From assembly GCA_905214425.1 (NCBI GenBank), contig CAJMLY010000010.1, positions 1 to 63,866 on the forward strand: 63,866 nucleotides of DNA. The letters run 5' to 3'. Positions 26,040 through 34,113 of the stretch are shown piece after piece. The translations under genes and the position numbers were made by a program. The DNA is from an uncultured bacterium. GTDB taxonomy: Bacteria > Actinomycetota > Coriobacteriia > Coriobacteriales > Coriobacteriaceae. How positions within the stretch are numbered: position 1 is the first letter of the stretch; each line of letters begins with the position of its first letter. The notes beneath the pieces were generated by a model. That model had not been told where the DNA came from. It worked only from the letters and a program-made list of their open reading frames with translations, and did no database searches.

Positions 26040-26921
26040 ATGAGCAATTGGCTTAAGCTCGAGGGCGATGTCTGCGCCGTGACCGGCGCGCTCGGCGGTA
26101 TGGGCGTCGAGATTTGCCGCGAGTTCGCCCGCAACGGCGCCAACGTCGTCTTGCTCGACCTAGACGAGGAGAAGGTCAAGGCAGCAGCCGCCGACCTCGC
26201 CGCCGAGTTTGGTATCCACGCCGAGGGCTACAAGATGAACGCCACCGACGAGGCCGAGGTTCAGGCTGCCGTCGACGCCACCATCGCCAACTTCGGCCGC
26301 GTCGACGTTCTCGTCAACACCGCCGGCATCCTGCGCTTCGCCGCCATGGAGGACCTGCCGCTAAGCGACTGGGAGCAGGTGCTCAACGTCAACCTCACCG
26401 GCTACTTCATCACCTCGCAGCGCTTTGGTCGCGAGATGATCAAGGCCGGCCAGGGCCGCCTAGTGCACATCTCGACCGTTGCCAGCCACTCCCCCGAGAC
26501 GTTCTCGGGTGTGTACAGCTCCACTAAGGCCGGCGTCAACATGATGTCCAAGATGCTCGCCGCCGAGTGGGGCCCCTACGGCGTGCGCTCCAACTGCGTC
26601 GAGCCCTGCTTTGTCAAGACCCCCATGTCGGCGAGCTTTTACGCTGACCCCGAGGTCGAGAAGAGCCGCAGCCGCCTTATCGCCACGCGCCGCATTGGCG
26701 AGGTCAGCGATATCGCCAACGCCGTCATGTTCCTGGCGTCCAAGCGCTCGGACTTTACCACCGGCGACGCCATCAAAGTCGACGGCGGCTTCTCCAATAT
26801 GATGGGCGACCTCACCGCCAAGCCTGGCGGCCGCCGAGCCTTTGCCGACAACTACCTCAAGAACAAGGGTGTCGAGCTTTGGTCCGATGAGTCCGGCGTC
26901 GCAAAGCCGACTGACCAGTAA
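26040..26921 (+). CDS. Short-chain dehydrogenase/reductase
   Basis: A 293-residue classical SDR. Cofactor motif TGALGGMG, Asp after the second strand (LLDLDEEKV) suggesting NAD(H), NTAG motif, catalytic Ser in ISTVASHS and the YSSTKAG Tyr-x3-Lys pair. It would oxidise or reduce a sugar, polyol or hydroxy-acid alcohol group. It heads a plus-strand cluster with an OFA-type MFS and a Gfo/Idh oxidoreductase, divergent from LysR. A C-terminal extension (LKNKGVELWSDESGVAKPTDQ region) is longer than usual. Start GGGAAG upstream. Confidence 0.88.
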   Translation: MSNWLKLEGDVCAVTGALGGMGVEICREFARNGANVVLLDLDEEKVKAAAADLAAEFGIHAEGYKMNATDEAEVQAAVDATIANFGRVDVLVNTAGILRFAAMEDLPLSDWEQVLNVNLTGYFITSQRFGREMIKAGQGRLVHISTVASHSPETFSGVYSSTKAGVNMMSKMLAAEWGPYGVRSNCVEPCFVKTPMSASFYADPEVEKSRSRLIATRRIGEVSDIANAVMFLASKRSDFTTGDAIKVDGGFSNMMGDLTAKPGGRRAFADNYLKNKGVELWSDESGVAKPTDQ

Positions 26922-27005
26922 ACCAGCCCGGTAGAAAGGGGCGCGGGGCAAGCACCTCAGCGGCGTTTGCCCCTCCCCTCCCCCGTATCGATTAGAAAGA
27001 GTCCA

Positions 27006-28262
27006 ATGGCTTCCACCAACTCCAACAAGGGTCGCGCCGTCGTGCTTTCCGCCGCGTGCGTCACCATGTTCTTTATCAGCTCCATCGCGCTGTATTCCGT
27101 TGTGAGCAAGAACCTGCTCGCCGTCTACCCCGAGTGGTCCAGCGCACTTACCTGGGCTTTCCCGGTCTTCCAGACCATCATGGCCGTGACGGGCATCTTC
27201 GCCGGCCGCATCTCCGATAAGATCGGCCCGCGCAACGTCGTGATCGCTGCCGCCGTGTGCTACGGCGTGGGCTGGTTCATGTCCGGCACCGTCACCGAGC
27301 CGTGGCAGTTCTACCTGTGGTTCTCGCTCGTCGCCGCCATCGGCAACGGCCTAGGCTACAACCCCGCGCTCACCACCGGCCAAAAGTGGTTCATCGACAA
27401 AAAGGGCCTCGCCTCCGGCATCACCCTGGCCGCTTCGACCGCCGGCCCCGCCGTGTTGTCCCCGGTGCTCGCCTCGCTGCTCATCCCGAGCCTGGGCATC
27501 TTTGGCGCCCTCAAGGCACTCGGCGTCATCTTCTTTGTGACGATCGCCGCCTCCGCCCTGTTCCTGAAGGCCCCCGAGGCCGGCTGGCTGCCCGAGGGCT
27601 TCGAGGCCCCCAAGGGCGGCGCGCATGCCGGCACCTTCGGCGACCTCACCCCGGGCGAGATGGTCAAGACCCCGCGCTTCTGGGTCCTCATCGTCACCTT
27701 CGCCTTTGCCGCCACCGCGGGCACCCTGCTCGTGGGCAAGGTTGCCTCCATCGCCGCCGTCCAGCTCTTCGCCGACCCCACGAGCGCCGCGGCCGTCGCC
27801 CTCGGCGGTGTGGTGGTCTCCGTCAACACCTGCGCCAATCTGGTCGGCCGTCTGTCCTTTGGCCAGATCATCGACAAGCTCGGCGCCTACAAGTCGCTGC
27901 TCATCAGCCTTATCGTCACCATCGTCGCGCTCGTCATCATGTCGATGAGCTTTACGCAGACTATGTTCTTCGTGGCACTCGCCCTGCTCGGCTTTAGCTT
28001 TGGCGCCCTGCTCGTCATCTACCCGCCGCTCACCGGTGGCGCCTTTGGCACCAGCAACATCGGCGTCAACTACGGCATCATGTTTTTGGGCTACGCCGCT
28101 TCTACCTGGATCAGCCAGCCCATCACCGCCGTGCTGTATCACGCCGAGGCCGGCAGCGCCGCCTATCAGCAGTCCTTCTACGGCGCCATCGTGATCGCCG
28201 CCATCGCCGTCGTGCTCACCATCTACATGATGGTCTCCGACAGCAAGAAGAAGTCCGCCTAG
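27006..28262 (+). CDS. MFS transporter, oxalate/formate-antiporter (OFA) type
   Basis: A 418-residue, 12-helix major facilitator. Features of the OFA family include VYPEWSSALTWAFPVFQTIMAVTGIFAGRISDKIGPRN, GLGYNPALTTGQKWFIDKKGLASGITLAA and the C-terminal FGTSNIGVNYGIMFLGYAAS. The ATG at 27006 is preferred over an upstream TTG at 26967. It likely imports an organic acid or sugar acid that the neighbouring SDR and Gfo/Idh enzymes oxidise. The cluster order SDR-MFS-oxidoreductase suggests one catabolic unit. Confidence 0.85.
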   Translation: MASTNSNKGRAVVLSAACVTMFFISSIALYSVVSKNLLAVYPEWSSALTWAFPVFQTIMAVTGIFAGRISDKIGPRNVVIAAAVCYGVGWFMSGTVTEPWQFYLWFSLVAAIGNGLGYNPALTTGQKWFIDKKGLASGITLAASTAGPAVLSPVLASLLIPSLGIFGALKALGVIFFVTIAASALFLKAPEAGWLPEGFEAPKGGAHAGTFGDLTPGEMVKTPRFWVLIVTFAFAATAGTLLVGKVASIAAVQLFADPTSAAAVALGGVVVSVNTCANLVGRLSFGQIIDKLGAYKSLLISLIVTIVALVIMSMSFTQTMFFVALALLGFSFGALLVIYPPLTGGAFGTSNIGVNYGIMFLGYAASTWISQPITAVLYHAEAGSAAYQQSFYGAIVIAAIAVVLTIYMMVSDSKKKSA

Positions 28263-28270
28263 TTTTACCG

Positions 28271-28301
28271 ATGCGACGAGGGGACAGCCCCTTTGTCGCA
28301 T
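28271..28301. repeat. REP-like palindrome, copy E
   Basis: ATGCGACGAGGGGACAGCCCCTTTGTCGCAT, an imperfect palindrome in the 69-base gap between MFS and oxidoreductase genes, i.e. inside a probable operon. Confidence 0.75.
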
Positions 28302-28331
28302 TCCACCAGCCACCAGTATTTAGGAGTCGAA

Positions 28332-29372
28332 ATGTCTGAGCTCAACCCCGTCCGCATTGCCGTCATCGGCGCCGGCGCCATGGGCCGCAACCACATCCGC
28401 TTTGTCACCGAGGAGCCCGAGGCCGAGCTCGTCGCCATCGCCGACGCCTTTGAGGGCGCCCGCGCCACGGCCGAGGCCGCCGGCGTGCCGTTCTTTACCG
28501 ATCCCGCCCAGATGATGGACGAGGTCAAGCCCGAGGCCGTCATCATCGCCACCCCCAACGACCTGCACCTAGGCGTTGCCCGCGAGGCCATCAAGCGCAA
28601 CATCGTGCCGTTGGTCGAAAAGCCGATCTCCAACGATCTCGAAGATGCCCAGGCCTTCGCCGCCGAGGCCGAGACCGCCGGCGTGCCCGTGCTCGTGGGT
28701 CAGCACCGTCGCCACAACCCCTTCGTCAACAAGGCCAAGGAGATCATCGAGTCCGGCGAGCTGGGCAAGCTCACCGTGTCGAGCTTCCACTACATGATCT
28801 ATAAGAACGACGAGTACTTCGATGTCGAGTGGCGCCGCAAGAAGGGTGCCGGCCCGATCCTGGTCAACCTGGTGCACGACGTCGACCTGCTCCGCTACCT
28901 GCTGGGCGAGCCCGTCGCCGTCCAGGGCATGCAGTCCAGCGCCGCCCGCGGCTTTGAGACCGAGGACTCCGCCGTGGTCAACGTTCGCTTTGCCGACGGA
29001 GCGCTCGCGAGCATGACCATCTCCGACGCCACCGCCAGCCCCTGGAACTGGGAGGCCACCGCTCGCGAGGACCCGCAGTACCGCCCCTTCGACGCCGACG
29101 CCTACTTCATCGGCGGCACCAAAGGCGCCCTGTCGCTGCCCCGCCTGCACCAGTTCTCCTACGACGGCGCCTCCAACTGGCACAAGCCGCTGCAGATGGA
29201 GATTCCGGCCGTCGACCCGGCACTGCCGCACAAGATGCAGCTCAAGCACTTTGTGAAGGTTGTCCGCCGCGAGGTCGAACCCGTCGTGACCCCCGCCGAC
29301 AACGTCAAGACGCTCACGCTGCTTAACGCCATCAAGGAGGCCGCCGAGACCGGTCAGCTCGTCGAGCTGTAA
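28332..29372 (+). CDS. Gfo/Idh/MocA-family oxidoreductase
   Basis: A 346-residue NAD(P)-dependent oxidoreductase. Rossmann motif VIGAGAMGRNHIR near the start, EKPIS with the conserved Lys at about residue 97, and a C-terminal substrate domain (VHDVDLLRYLLGEPVAVQGMQ). Members oxidise myo-inositol, scyllo-inositol, glucose or related sugars. With the SDR and OFA-type transporter it forms a likely polyol/sugar-acid oxidation pathway controlled by LysR. The start at 28332 has AGGAG upstream. The substrate cannot be called. Confidence 0.87.
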   Translation: MSELNPVRIAVIGAGAMGRNHIRFVTEEPEAELVAIADAFEGARATAEAAGVPFFTDPAQMMDEVKPEAVIIATPNDLHLGVAREAIKRNIVPLVEKPISNDLEDAQAFAAEAETAGVPVLVGQHRRHNPFVNKAKEIIESGELGKLTVSSFHYMIYKNDEYFDVEWRRKKGAGPILVNLVHDVDLLRYLLGEPVAVQGMQSSAARGFETEDSAVVNVRFADGALASMTISDATASPWNWEATAREDPQYRPFDADAYFIGGTKGALSLPRLHQFSYDGASNWHKPLQMEIPAVDPALPHKMQLKHFVKVVRREVEPVVTPADNVKTLTLLNAIKEAAETGQLVEL

Positions 29373-29444
29373 TGCCTTAAGAGCGGCCGCGGCAGAAACC
29401 CCATGCCGAGTCCCTCGGTCCGCCACAAATAAGCCCCTCTTCTT

Positions 29445-29480
29445 TGCCCCACGAGCAGCCTCCTGCCCGCGGGGCATTTT
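29445..29480 (+). terminator. Terminator after Gfo/Idh gene
   Basis: Stem TGCCCC (29445-29450) / GGGGCA (29471-29476) with an inner GCAG/CTGC helix, followed by TTTT. Ends the SDR-MFS-oxidoreductase unit. Confidence 0.7.
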
Positions 29481-29553
29481 GCTACGTTGCCAATGGTTTT
29501 TCTGGGACGGGGGACTTTTTGCACCTTAGCTTGATTCGTTCGCCACGGAATGA

Positions 29554-29695
29554 GCCTATCTACTACGTTTAACCGATCACCCTCAACCATACCGAATTTC
29601 GCGAAATAGAAACCGCAGGTAAACGGCTTGCCGATCTTCGGAAAACCCAGGTATGGCCAGCCCCTACGGGTAAAACGTAGTAGATAGGCCGTTTT
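29554..29695. repeat. Multi-stem structured intergenic element
   Basis: In the 29373-29783 gap. Outer 17-bp perfect arms GCCTATCTACTACGTTT / AAACGTAGTAGATAGGC (29554-29570/29673-29689) enclose CCATACC/GGTATGG (29587-29593/29650-29656), the palindrome ATTTCGCGAAAT, and CCGATCTTCGG. The outer stem is followed by a short T-run (GTTTTTG). It could be a structured RNA upstream of tex or a mobile hairpin element. Confidence 0.7.
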
Positions 29696-29783
29696 TGTGG
29701 CGCGGCCCCAAAACAGTCTTTTGGGACGGGTGGTATCCTTTGTAGCTCCGCGCTACAAACGCACCTCAAACGCAAGGAGTCCC

Positions 29784-31931
29784 ATGGATCTTATCGCCCA
29801 GCTCGCGCGCGAGCTCAACCTTAAGGCCGCCAACGTCGAGGCGGCCGTCAAGCTCATCGACGAGGGAAACACCATTCCCTTTATCTCGCGCTACCGCAAG
29901 GAAGCCACGGGCGGCATGGACGACGTCGCCCTGCGCGCACTCGACGAGCGCCTGTCCTACCTGCGCAATCTTGAGCAGCGTAAAGAGGACGTCATCCTGC
30001 TCATCGATGCCCAGGGCAAACTCACGCCCGAACTCGAGCAACAGATTCGCGAGGCCACACAGCTCCAGCGTGTCGAGGACCTCTACAAGCCCTACCGCAA
30101 AAAGCGCATGACCCGCGCGCAGAAGGCACGCGAGGCCGGCCTGGAGCCGCTCGCCAACATGATCATCATGCAGGCCTCGGCCAAGGGCAGCGCACTCGAC
30201 GCCGCCGCGGCATACGTCAACGAGGAGGCCGGCTTCGACACGCCCGAGAAGGCGCTCGCCGGCGCCGCCGACATCGTGGCCGAGACGGTGGCCGAGGACC
30301 CCGAGAACGTCGCCGACCTGCGCGCCTTTACGCAAAACACCGCCGACATCGTCGTCGAGGCCACCGACCCCGCCGAGAAGACCCCCTACGAGCCGTACTA
30401 CAGCTATGATGAGCCGCTGCGTCGCATCCCCAACCACCGTGTGCTGGCTATCGACCGCGGTGAGCGTGAGGGCAAGCTCCGCGTGCGCGTGAACGTCGAC
30501 GGCGCTGCCGCTACGGCACGCCTCGGCAGCCGCTGGCCCCGTCGCCAGGGCGTGTTTGCTCCCGTCTTTGACGCCGCCATCGCCGATGGCTACAAGCGCC
30601 TCATGGCCCCCTCGCTGGAGCGCGAGGCCCGCGCCAAACTCACCGTTCGTGCCCAGACCGAGGCCATCAACGTCTTTGCCAAGAATCTCGAGGGCTTGCT
30701 CTCGGCGCGCCCCGTGCGCGGCGCCCGCGTGCTCGCGCTCGATCCGGGCTACCGCACCGGCTGCAAGGTCGCCGTCATGGACGAGACCGGCAAGCTACTC
30801 GACCACGGCGTGGTCTATCCCACCAAGCCGCGCCACGACGTCGCCGGCACCAAGCGCGAGCTCGCCCGCCTCGTCAAGAAGGACGGCGTCAACACCATCG
30901 TCATCGGCAACGGCACCGCCAGCCGCGAGACCGAGGAAGTCGTCTCGGAGTTCATTACCGAGCAGGCACCCAGCCTTCGCTACACCATCGTCAACGAGGC
31001 CGGCGCGTCGGTGTACTCCGCCTCCGAGCTCGCCAGCCAGGAATATCCCGACCTAGACGTCACCGTACGTGGCGCCATGAGCCTGGGCCGCCGTCTGCAA
31101 GACCCGCTGGCAGAGCTCGTCAAGATTCCGCCCCAGTCCATCGGCGTTGGCCAGTACCAGCACGACCTTGACCAGGCCGAGCTTTCGCGCACCCTGGGCC
31201 ACGTGGTGGAAGACGTCGTCAACCGTGTGGGCGTCGACGTCAACACCGCGAGCGCAAGCCTGCTGGGCTACGTGTCGGGCATTACGCCGAGCGTAGCCAA
31301 AAACATCGTGGCCTACCGCGAGGAAAACGGCGCCTTTACCGATCGCCGCCAGCTTAAGAAGGTCCCCAAGCTGGGACCCAAGGCGTACCTCAACGCCGCA
31401 GGTTTCCTGCGCATCAGCGGCGGCAAGAACCCGCTCGACGCGACAAGCGTCCACCCCGAAAGCTACGAGGTGGCCACGTCCGTCCTGGAACGCGCAGGCG
31501 TTAAAGCCAGCGAGCTCAGCCGCGGCGGCGTGCCCGACATCGAGCGCCGCCTGGGCAGCATCTCGACGCTGGCAAGCGACCTGGACTGCGGCACCCTAAC
31601 GCTCATCGACATTGTCAACGAGCTCAAGAAGCCCGGCCGCGACCCGCGCGACGACGCACCCGAGGTGGTCTTTAGCCGCTCGGCGCTTTCCGTCGACGAC
31701 CTGGAACCCGGCATGGAACTCAAGGGCACGGTGCGCAATGTTGTGGACTTTGGCGCCTTCGTCGACGTGGGCGTGCACCAGGACGGCCTCGTACACATCT
31801 CCAAGCTGGCCAACCGCTTCGTCAAGCACCCCAGCGACGTGGTGCGCGTCGGCGACACGGTCAAGGTGTGGGTCGAAAAGGTCGATCGCGACCGCAAAAA
31901 GATCGCCCTCACCATGGTGCAGGGGAAGTAA
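29784..31931 (+). CDS. tex: Tex-like RNA-binding transcription accessory protein
   Basis: A 715-residue Tex/YhgF protein. Domain order: N-terminal helical region with IPFISRYRKEATGGMDD, a YqgF/RNase-H-like domain (VLALDPGYRTGCKVAVMDETG), helix-hairpin-helix segments (LLGYVSGITPSVAKNIVAYR, LKKVPKLGPKAYLNAAGFLRI) and a C-terminal S1 domain (ELKGTVRNVVDFGAFVDVGVHQDGLVHIS). Tex binds nucleic acid and affects transcription and stress responses. Start at 29784 with AAGGAG. An upstream in-frame extension to 29697 is not needed. Confidence 0.95.
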   Translation: MDLIAQLARELNLKAANVEAAVKLIDEGNTIPFISRYRKEATGGMDDVALRALDERLSYLRNLEQRKEDVILLIDAQGKLTPELEQQIREATQLQRVEDLYKPYRKKRMTRAQKAREAGLEPLANMIIMQASAKGSALDAAAAYVNEEAGFDTPEKALAGAADIVAETVAEDPENVADLRAFTQNTADIVVEATDPAEKTPYEPYYSYDEPLRRIPNHRVLAIDRGEREGKLRVRVNVDGAAATARLGSRWPRRQGVFAPVFDAAIADGYKRLMAPSLEREARAKLTVRAQTEAINVFAKNLEGLLSARPVRGARVLALDPGYRTGCKVAVMDETGKLLDHGVVYPTKPRHDVAGTKRELARLVKKDGVNTIVIGNGTASRETEEVVSEFITEQAPSLRYTIVNEAGASVYSASELASQEYPDLDVTVRGAMSLGRRLQDPLAELVKIPPQSIGVGQYQHDLDQAELSRTLGHVVEDVVNRVGVDVNTASASLLGYVSGITPSVAKNIVAYREENGAFTDRRQLKKVPKLGPKAYLNAAGFLRISGGKNPLDATSVHPESYEVATSVLERAGVKASELSRGGVPDIERRLGSISTLASDLDCGTLTLIDIVNELKKPGRDPRDDAPEVVFSRSALSVDDLEPGMELKGTVRNVVDFGAFVDVGVHQDGLVHISKLANRFVKHPSDVVRVGDTVKVWVEKVDRDRKKIALTMVQGK

Positions 31932-31955
31932 ACCGCCAAAGCAAGGGTCCCCCCT

Positions 31956-31978
31956 CTCGCGACGTGCAAAATCGCGAG
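31956..31978. repeat. Small hairpin after tex
   Basis: CTCGCGA/TCGCGAG arms around a 9-base loop, 24 bases after the tex stop. No T-run. Part of the 31932-32312 gap that also holds two larger hairpins. Confidence 0.5.
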
Positions 31979-32030
31979 TATTCTGCAAATTCCACCGTTC
32001 CGGATGCCCCTCAGAGACGAAAAAGCAAGA

Positions 32031-32075
32031 AACAGCCCCCGTTTTAGCGTCATCAGAGCCAAAACGGGGGCTGTT
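32031..32075. terminator. Hairpin between convergent tex and talC genes
   Basis: AACAGCCCCCGTTTT / AAAACGGGGGCTGTT, 15-bp perfect arms, 15-base loop. On the minus strand it is followed by TCTTGCTTTTTC. Likely terminator for the talC-like transcript, possibly also for tex. Confidence 0.65.
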
Positions 32076-32158
32076 CCATGCTTCACCCAGCTGGTAAAAG
32101 CCTTTACCTTGCTGAATACTCTCAATTTTGCACGGCGCAGGCGGGGGTACCTTTGTCC

Positions 32159-32330
32159 ACGGCAGGATATGGAAGCCTATCACCAACCTACCGGCAAGTT
32201 CGTGTCGGCAGCCCCGGCCTTTCCTTTGCCTAGCGCGACCCTCGCGAAGCGCGTGAGCGATAGGGAAAGGAAAGGCCGGGGCGAACAACCCGCGATGTAG
32301 CCAGCGTTCGCGTTACGGCAGGATATGGAA
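32159..32330. repeat. Long hairpin flanked by a duplicated talC tail
   Basis: A 16-bp direct repeat ACGGCAGGATATGGAA at 32159-32174 and 32315-32330; the right copy encodes the last residues and stop of talC. Between them is a long hairpin with 16-bp perfect arms CCCCGGCCTTTCCTTT / AAAGGAAAGGCCGGGG (32212-32227/32266-32281), extended inward by CCTAGCGC/GCGATAGG with one mismatch. It looks like a hairpin element inserted at the gene end with duplication of the target. Confidence 0.6.
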
Positions 32331-33017
32331 ACCGAGCGAGGCGATATCCTTGGCAAAACCGCGCACGGTATCGAGCGAGACCTCGTACGGGTCACGGCCG
32401 ATGTTCTTACGCTTGGCCAGGATGCTGTTGGGCACCGTGATGATCTGGCAACCGCATCCTTCCGCCTGGTAAATATTGATAAGCTCACGCGTGGACGCCC
32501 ACAGGACCTCGCAGTTGGGCTTGGCGGCGGCCTTCTTGACCGACTCCGTCATAAACGGAATGGGATCGACGCCGGTGTCAGCGATACGGCCGGCAAAGAG
32601 CGAGATGATGGACGGCGTCTCGGCATCAACGGCCTCGACCATCTCGTCGACCTGCGTAGGCGTAAAGATGGTGGTGACGTTGACCTTGATGCCGTCGGCG
32701 GAAAGCTTGCGCACTAGCCTGGCGGTGGACTCGCCCTTGGTGGTCACGCACGGAATCTTGACGTAGACGTTCTCGGCCCAGGTAGCGATCTCGCGGGCCT
32801 CGACCTCCATGGTCTCGACGTCGTCGGCAAAGACCTCAAACGAGACGGACACATCGGTGATGTGGGCCAGGACCTCCTTGGCAAACGCGCGGTAATCCGT
32901 CACGCCGCCCTTCTTCATAAGGGACGGGTTGGTCGTGAAACCCTGAACGTTGCCGTTCTCGTACATGTCGAGCATGCCCTCGAGGTTTGCACCGTCAGCG
33001 AACACCTTGATTGCCAT
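32313..33017 (-). CDS. Transaldolase-like / fructose-6-phosphate aldolase family protein
   Basis: A 234-residue small transaldolase-family (TalC/FSA) enzyme. Schiff-base Lys87 sits in VYVKIP, with NPSLMKK near the N-terminus, VTTIFTPTQ, ISLFAGRIADTG and VLWASTRELINI downstream. It forms or cleaves the C3-C4 bond of fructose-6-phosphate or acts as a short transaldolase; these cannot be separated by eye. Start at 33017 with AAAGGAA upstream. Single gene, convergent with tex. Its 3' tail is duplicated at 32159. Confidence 0.87.
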   Translation of the reverse strand: MAIKVFADGANLEGMLDMYENGNVQGFTTNPSLMKKGGVTDYRAFAKEVLAHITDVSVSFEVFADDVETMEVEAREIATWAENVYVKIPCVTTKGESTARLVRKLSADGIKVNVTTIFTPTQVDEMVEAVDAETPSIISLFAGRIADTGVDPIPFMTESVKKAAAKPNCEVLWASTRELINIYQAEGCGCQIITVPNSILAKRKNIGRDPYEVSLDTVRGFAKDIASLGFHILP

Positions 33018-33210
33018 CTGCCTGATTCCTTTCGCTTGCACATGGGCGATAAACTGCTAAACACTTTACCTACGTTTATCAAGGCGTGAGCTGCGGGTTT
33101 TCATCTTCTCGGCGAACGGTATAAACACCTCAGTGTTTGGATTGATAAATCGATTGAGCATGCAAAAGCAAAGAGTCGCAGTTTGAGCAAACGTCAGAAG
33201 GCGAGATTCA

Positions 33211-34038
33211 TTAGATGAGGCCGAAATGTTGCATCGCTGTGACGGTGCCGTCGTGTGCGACGTCGTCGGTCACGTAGTCGGCGACCGCTTTGACCTCGGG
33301 CATGGCGTTGCCCATGGCCACGGCCGTCTCGACAGCGGCGAGCATACCCAGATCGTTGCCGGAATCGCCAAAGCCAAAGGTGCGCGCATTTCCCTCGCGG
33401 CCCAGATGCGCCAGCGCTCGCGCCACGCCCACGCCCTTGTCGATGCCCTTGGGGCTCAGCTCGCGATTCTGGCCACCGGTGTTGCACAGCTCAAACTCGC
33501 GATCGATAAAGCCGTCACCGTTGGCAACGCGAGCCAAACTGGGCACATTGAGGCATACCTTGCCCACGCGAAGACTGCCGTCGACGCGCATCTCCTCGGC
33601 GCTGTGCACCACAGAAGTGCCGATCAGAGACGACTGCTCAACACCCGCGGGTTCCAGGGCAAAAGTAGCCACGTTGGTCTCGAAAAAGGCCTCAATCCCT
33701 GCCGCGGCCATACGGCGTGCAAGCTCCTCGATAACGTCCTCGCCAAAGCAGTCCTCATGCACCACGCGGCCCTCGACCTCGAGCGTGGCGCCCGCCATGG
33801 CCACGACGCCCGCCGGGTTCAGCGCGCGCAGGCCATCGGCAATCAGCCACAGAGGGCGACCCGTGCAGATAAACGCCTTGTGCCCCGCGTCGCGCAGACG
33901 ATGAAACGCCTCGACGACCGCCTGCGAGGGACGAACCGCCGAAAAGTCCTTGTCGGTCATATCGTCGGGATCGAACGACGTCAGCGTGCCGTCCACGTCA
34001 AAAAAGAGCACAGCGGATTCGGGGCACGCATCAATCAT
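33211..34038 (-). CDS. HAD-superfamily (Cof-type) phosphatase
   Basis: A 275-residue HAD hydrolase. Motif I FFDVDGTLTSF (nucleophile and acid Asp), motif II CTGRP, motif III Lys in SPKGIDKGVGV, motif IV FGFGDSGNDLGML. The C2-type cap between motifs II and III places it in the Cof/YidA group, which dephosphorylate sugar phosphates or nucleotides. Start at 34038 with AAAGGAA upstream. It is divergent from rlmKL with only 75 bases between. Confidence 0.9.
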   Translation of the reverse strand: MIDACPESAVLFFDVDGTLTSFDPDDMTDKDFSAVRPSQAVVEAFHRLRDAGHKAFICTGRPLWLIADGLRALNPAGVVAMAGATLEVEGRVVHEDCFGEDVIEELARRMAAAGIEAFFETNVATFALEPAGVEQSSLIGTSVVHSAEEMRVDGSLRVGKVCLNVPSLARVANGDGFIDREFELCNTGGQNRELSPKGIDKGVGVARALAHLGREGNARTFGFGDSGNDLGMLAAVETAVAMGNAMPEVKAVADYVTDDVAHDGTVTAMQHFGLI

Positions 34039-34113
34039 ATGGGTTCCTTTCGGGGGCGAGAGCAAACGAAGCATCCATCATATAATGGAGCGACGCAACC
34101 AGAGAGGTCACCC

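Noticed and set aside
31596..32288. Minus-strand open frame containing GFHILPW
   Set aside because: Its talC-like residues come only from the 16-bp duplicated tail; the rest is antisense to tex and reads through hairpins.
33226..34113. N-terminal extension of RlmKL by 296 residues
   Set aside because: The extension lies antisense to the whole HAD phosphatase gene; the ATG at 34114 starts exactly at the family's THUMP region.
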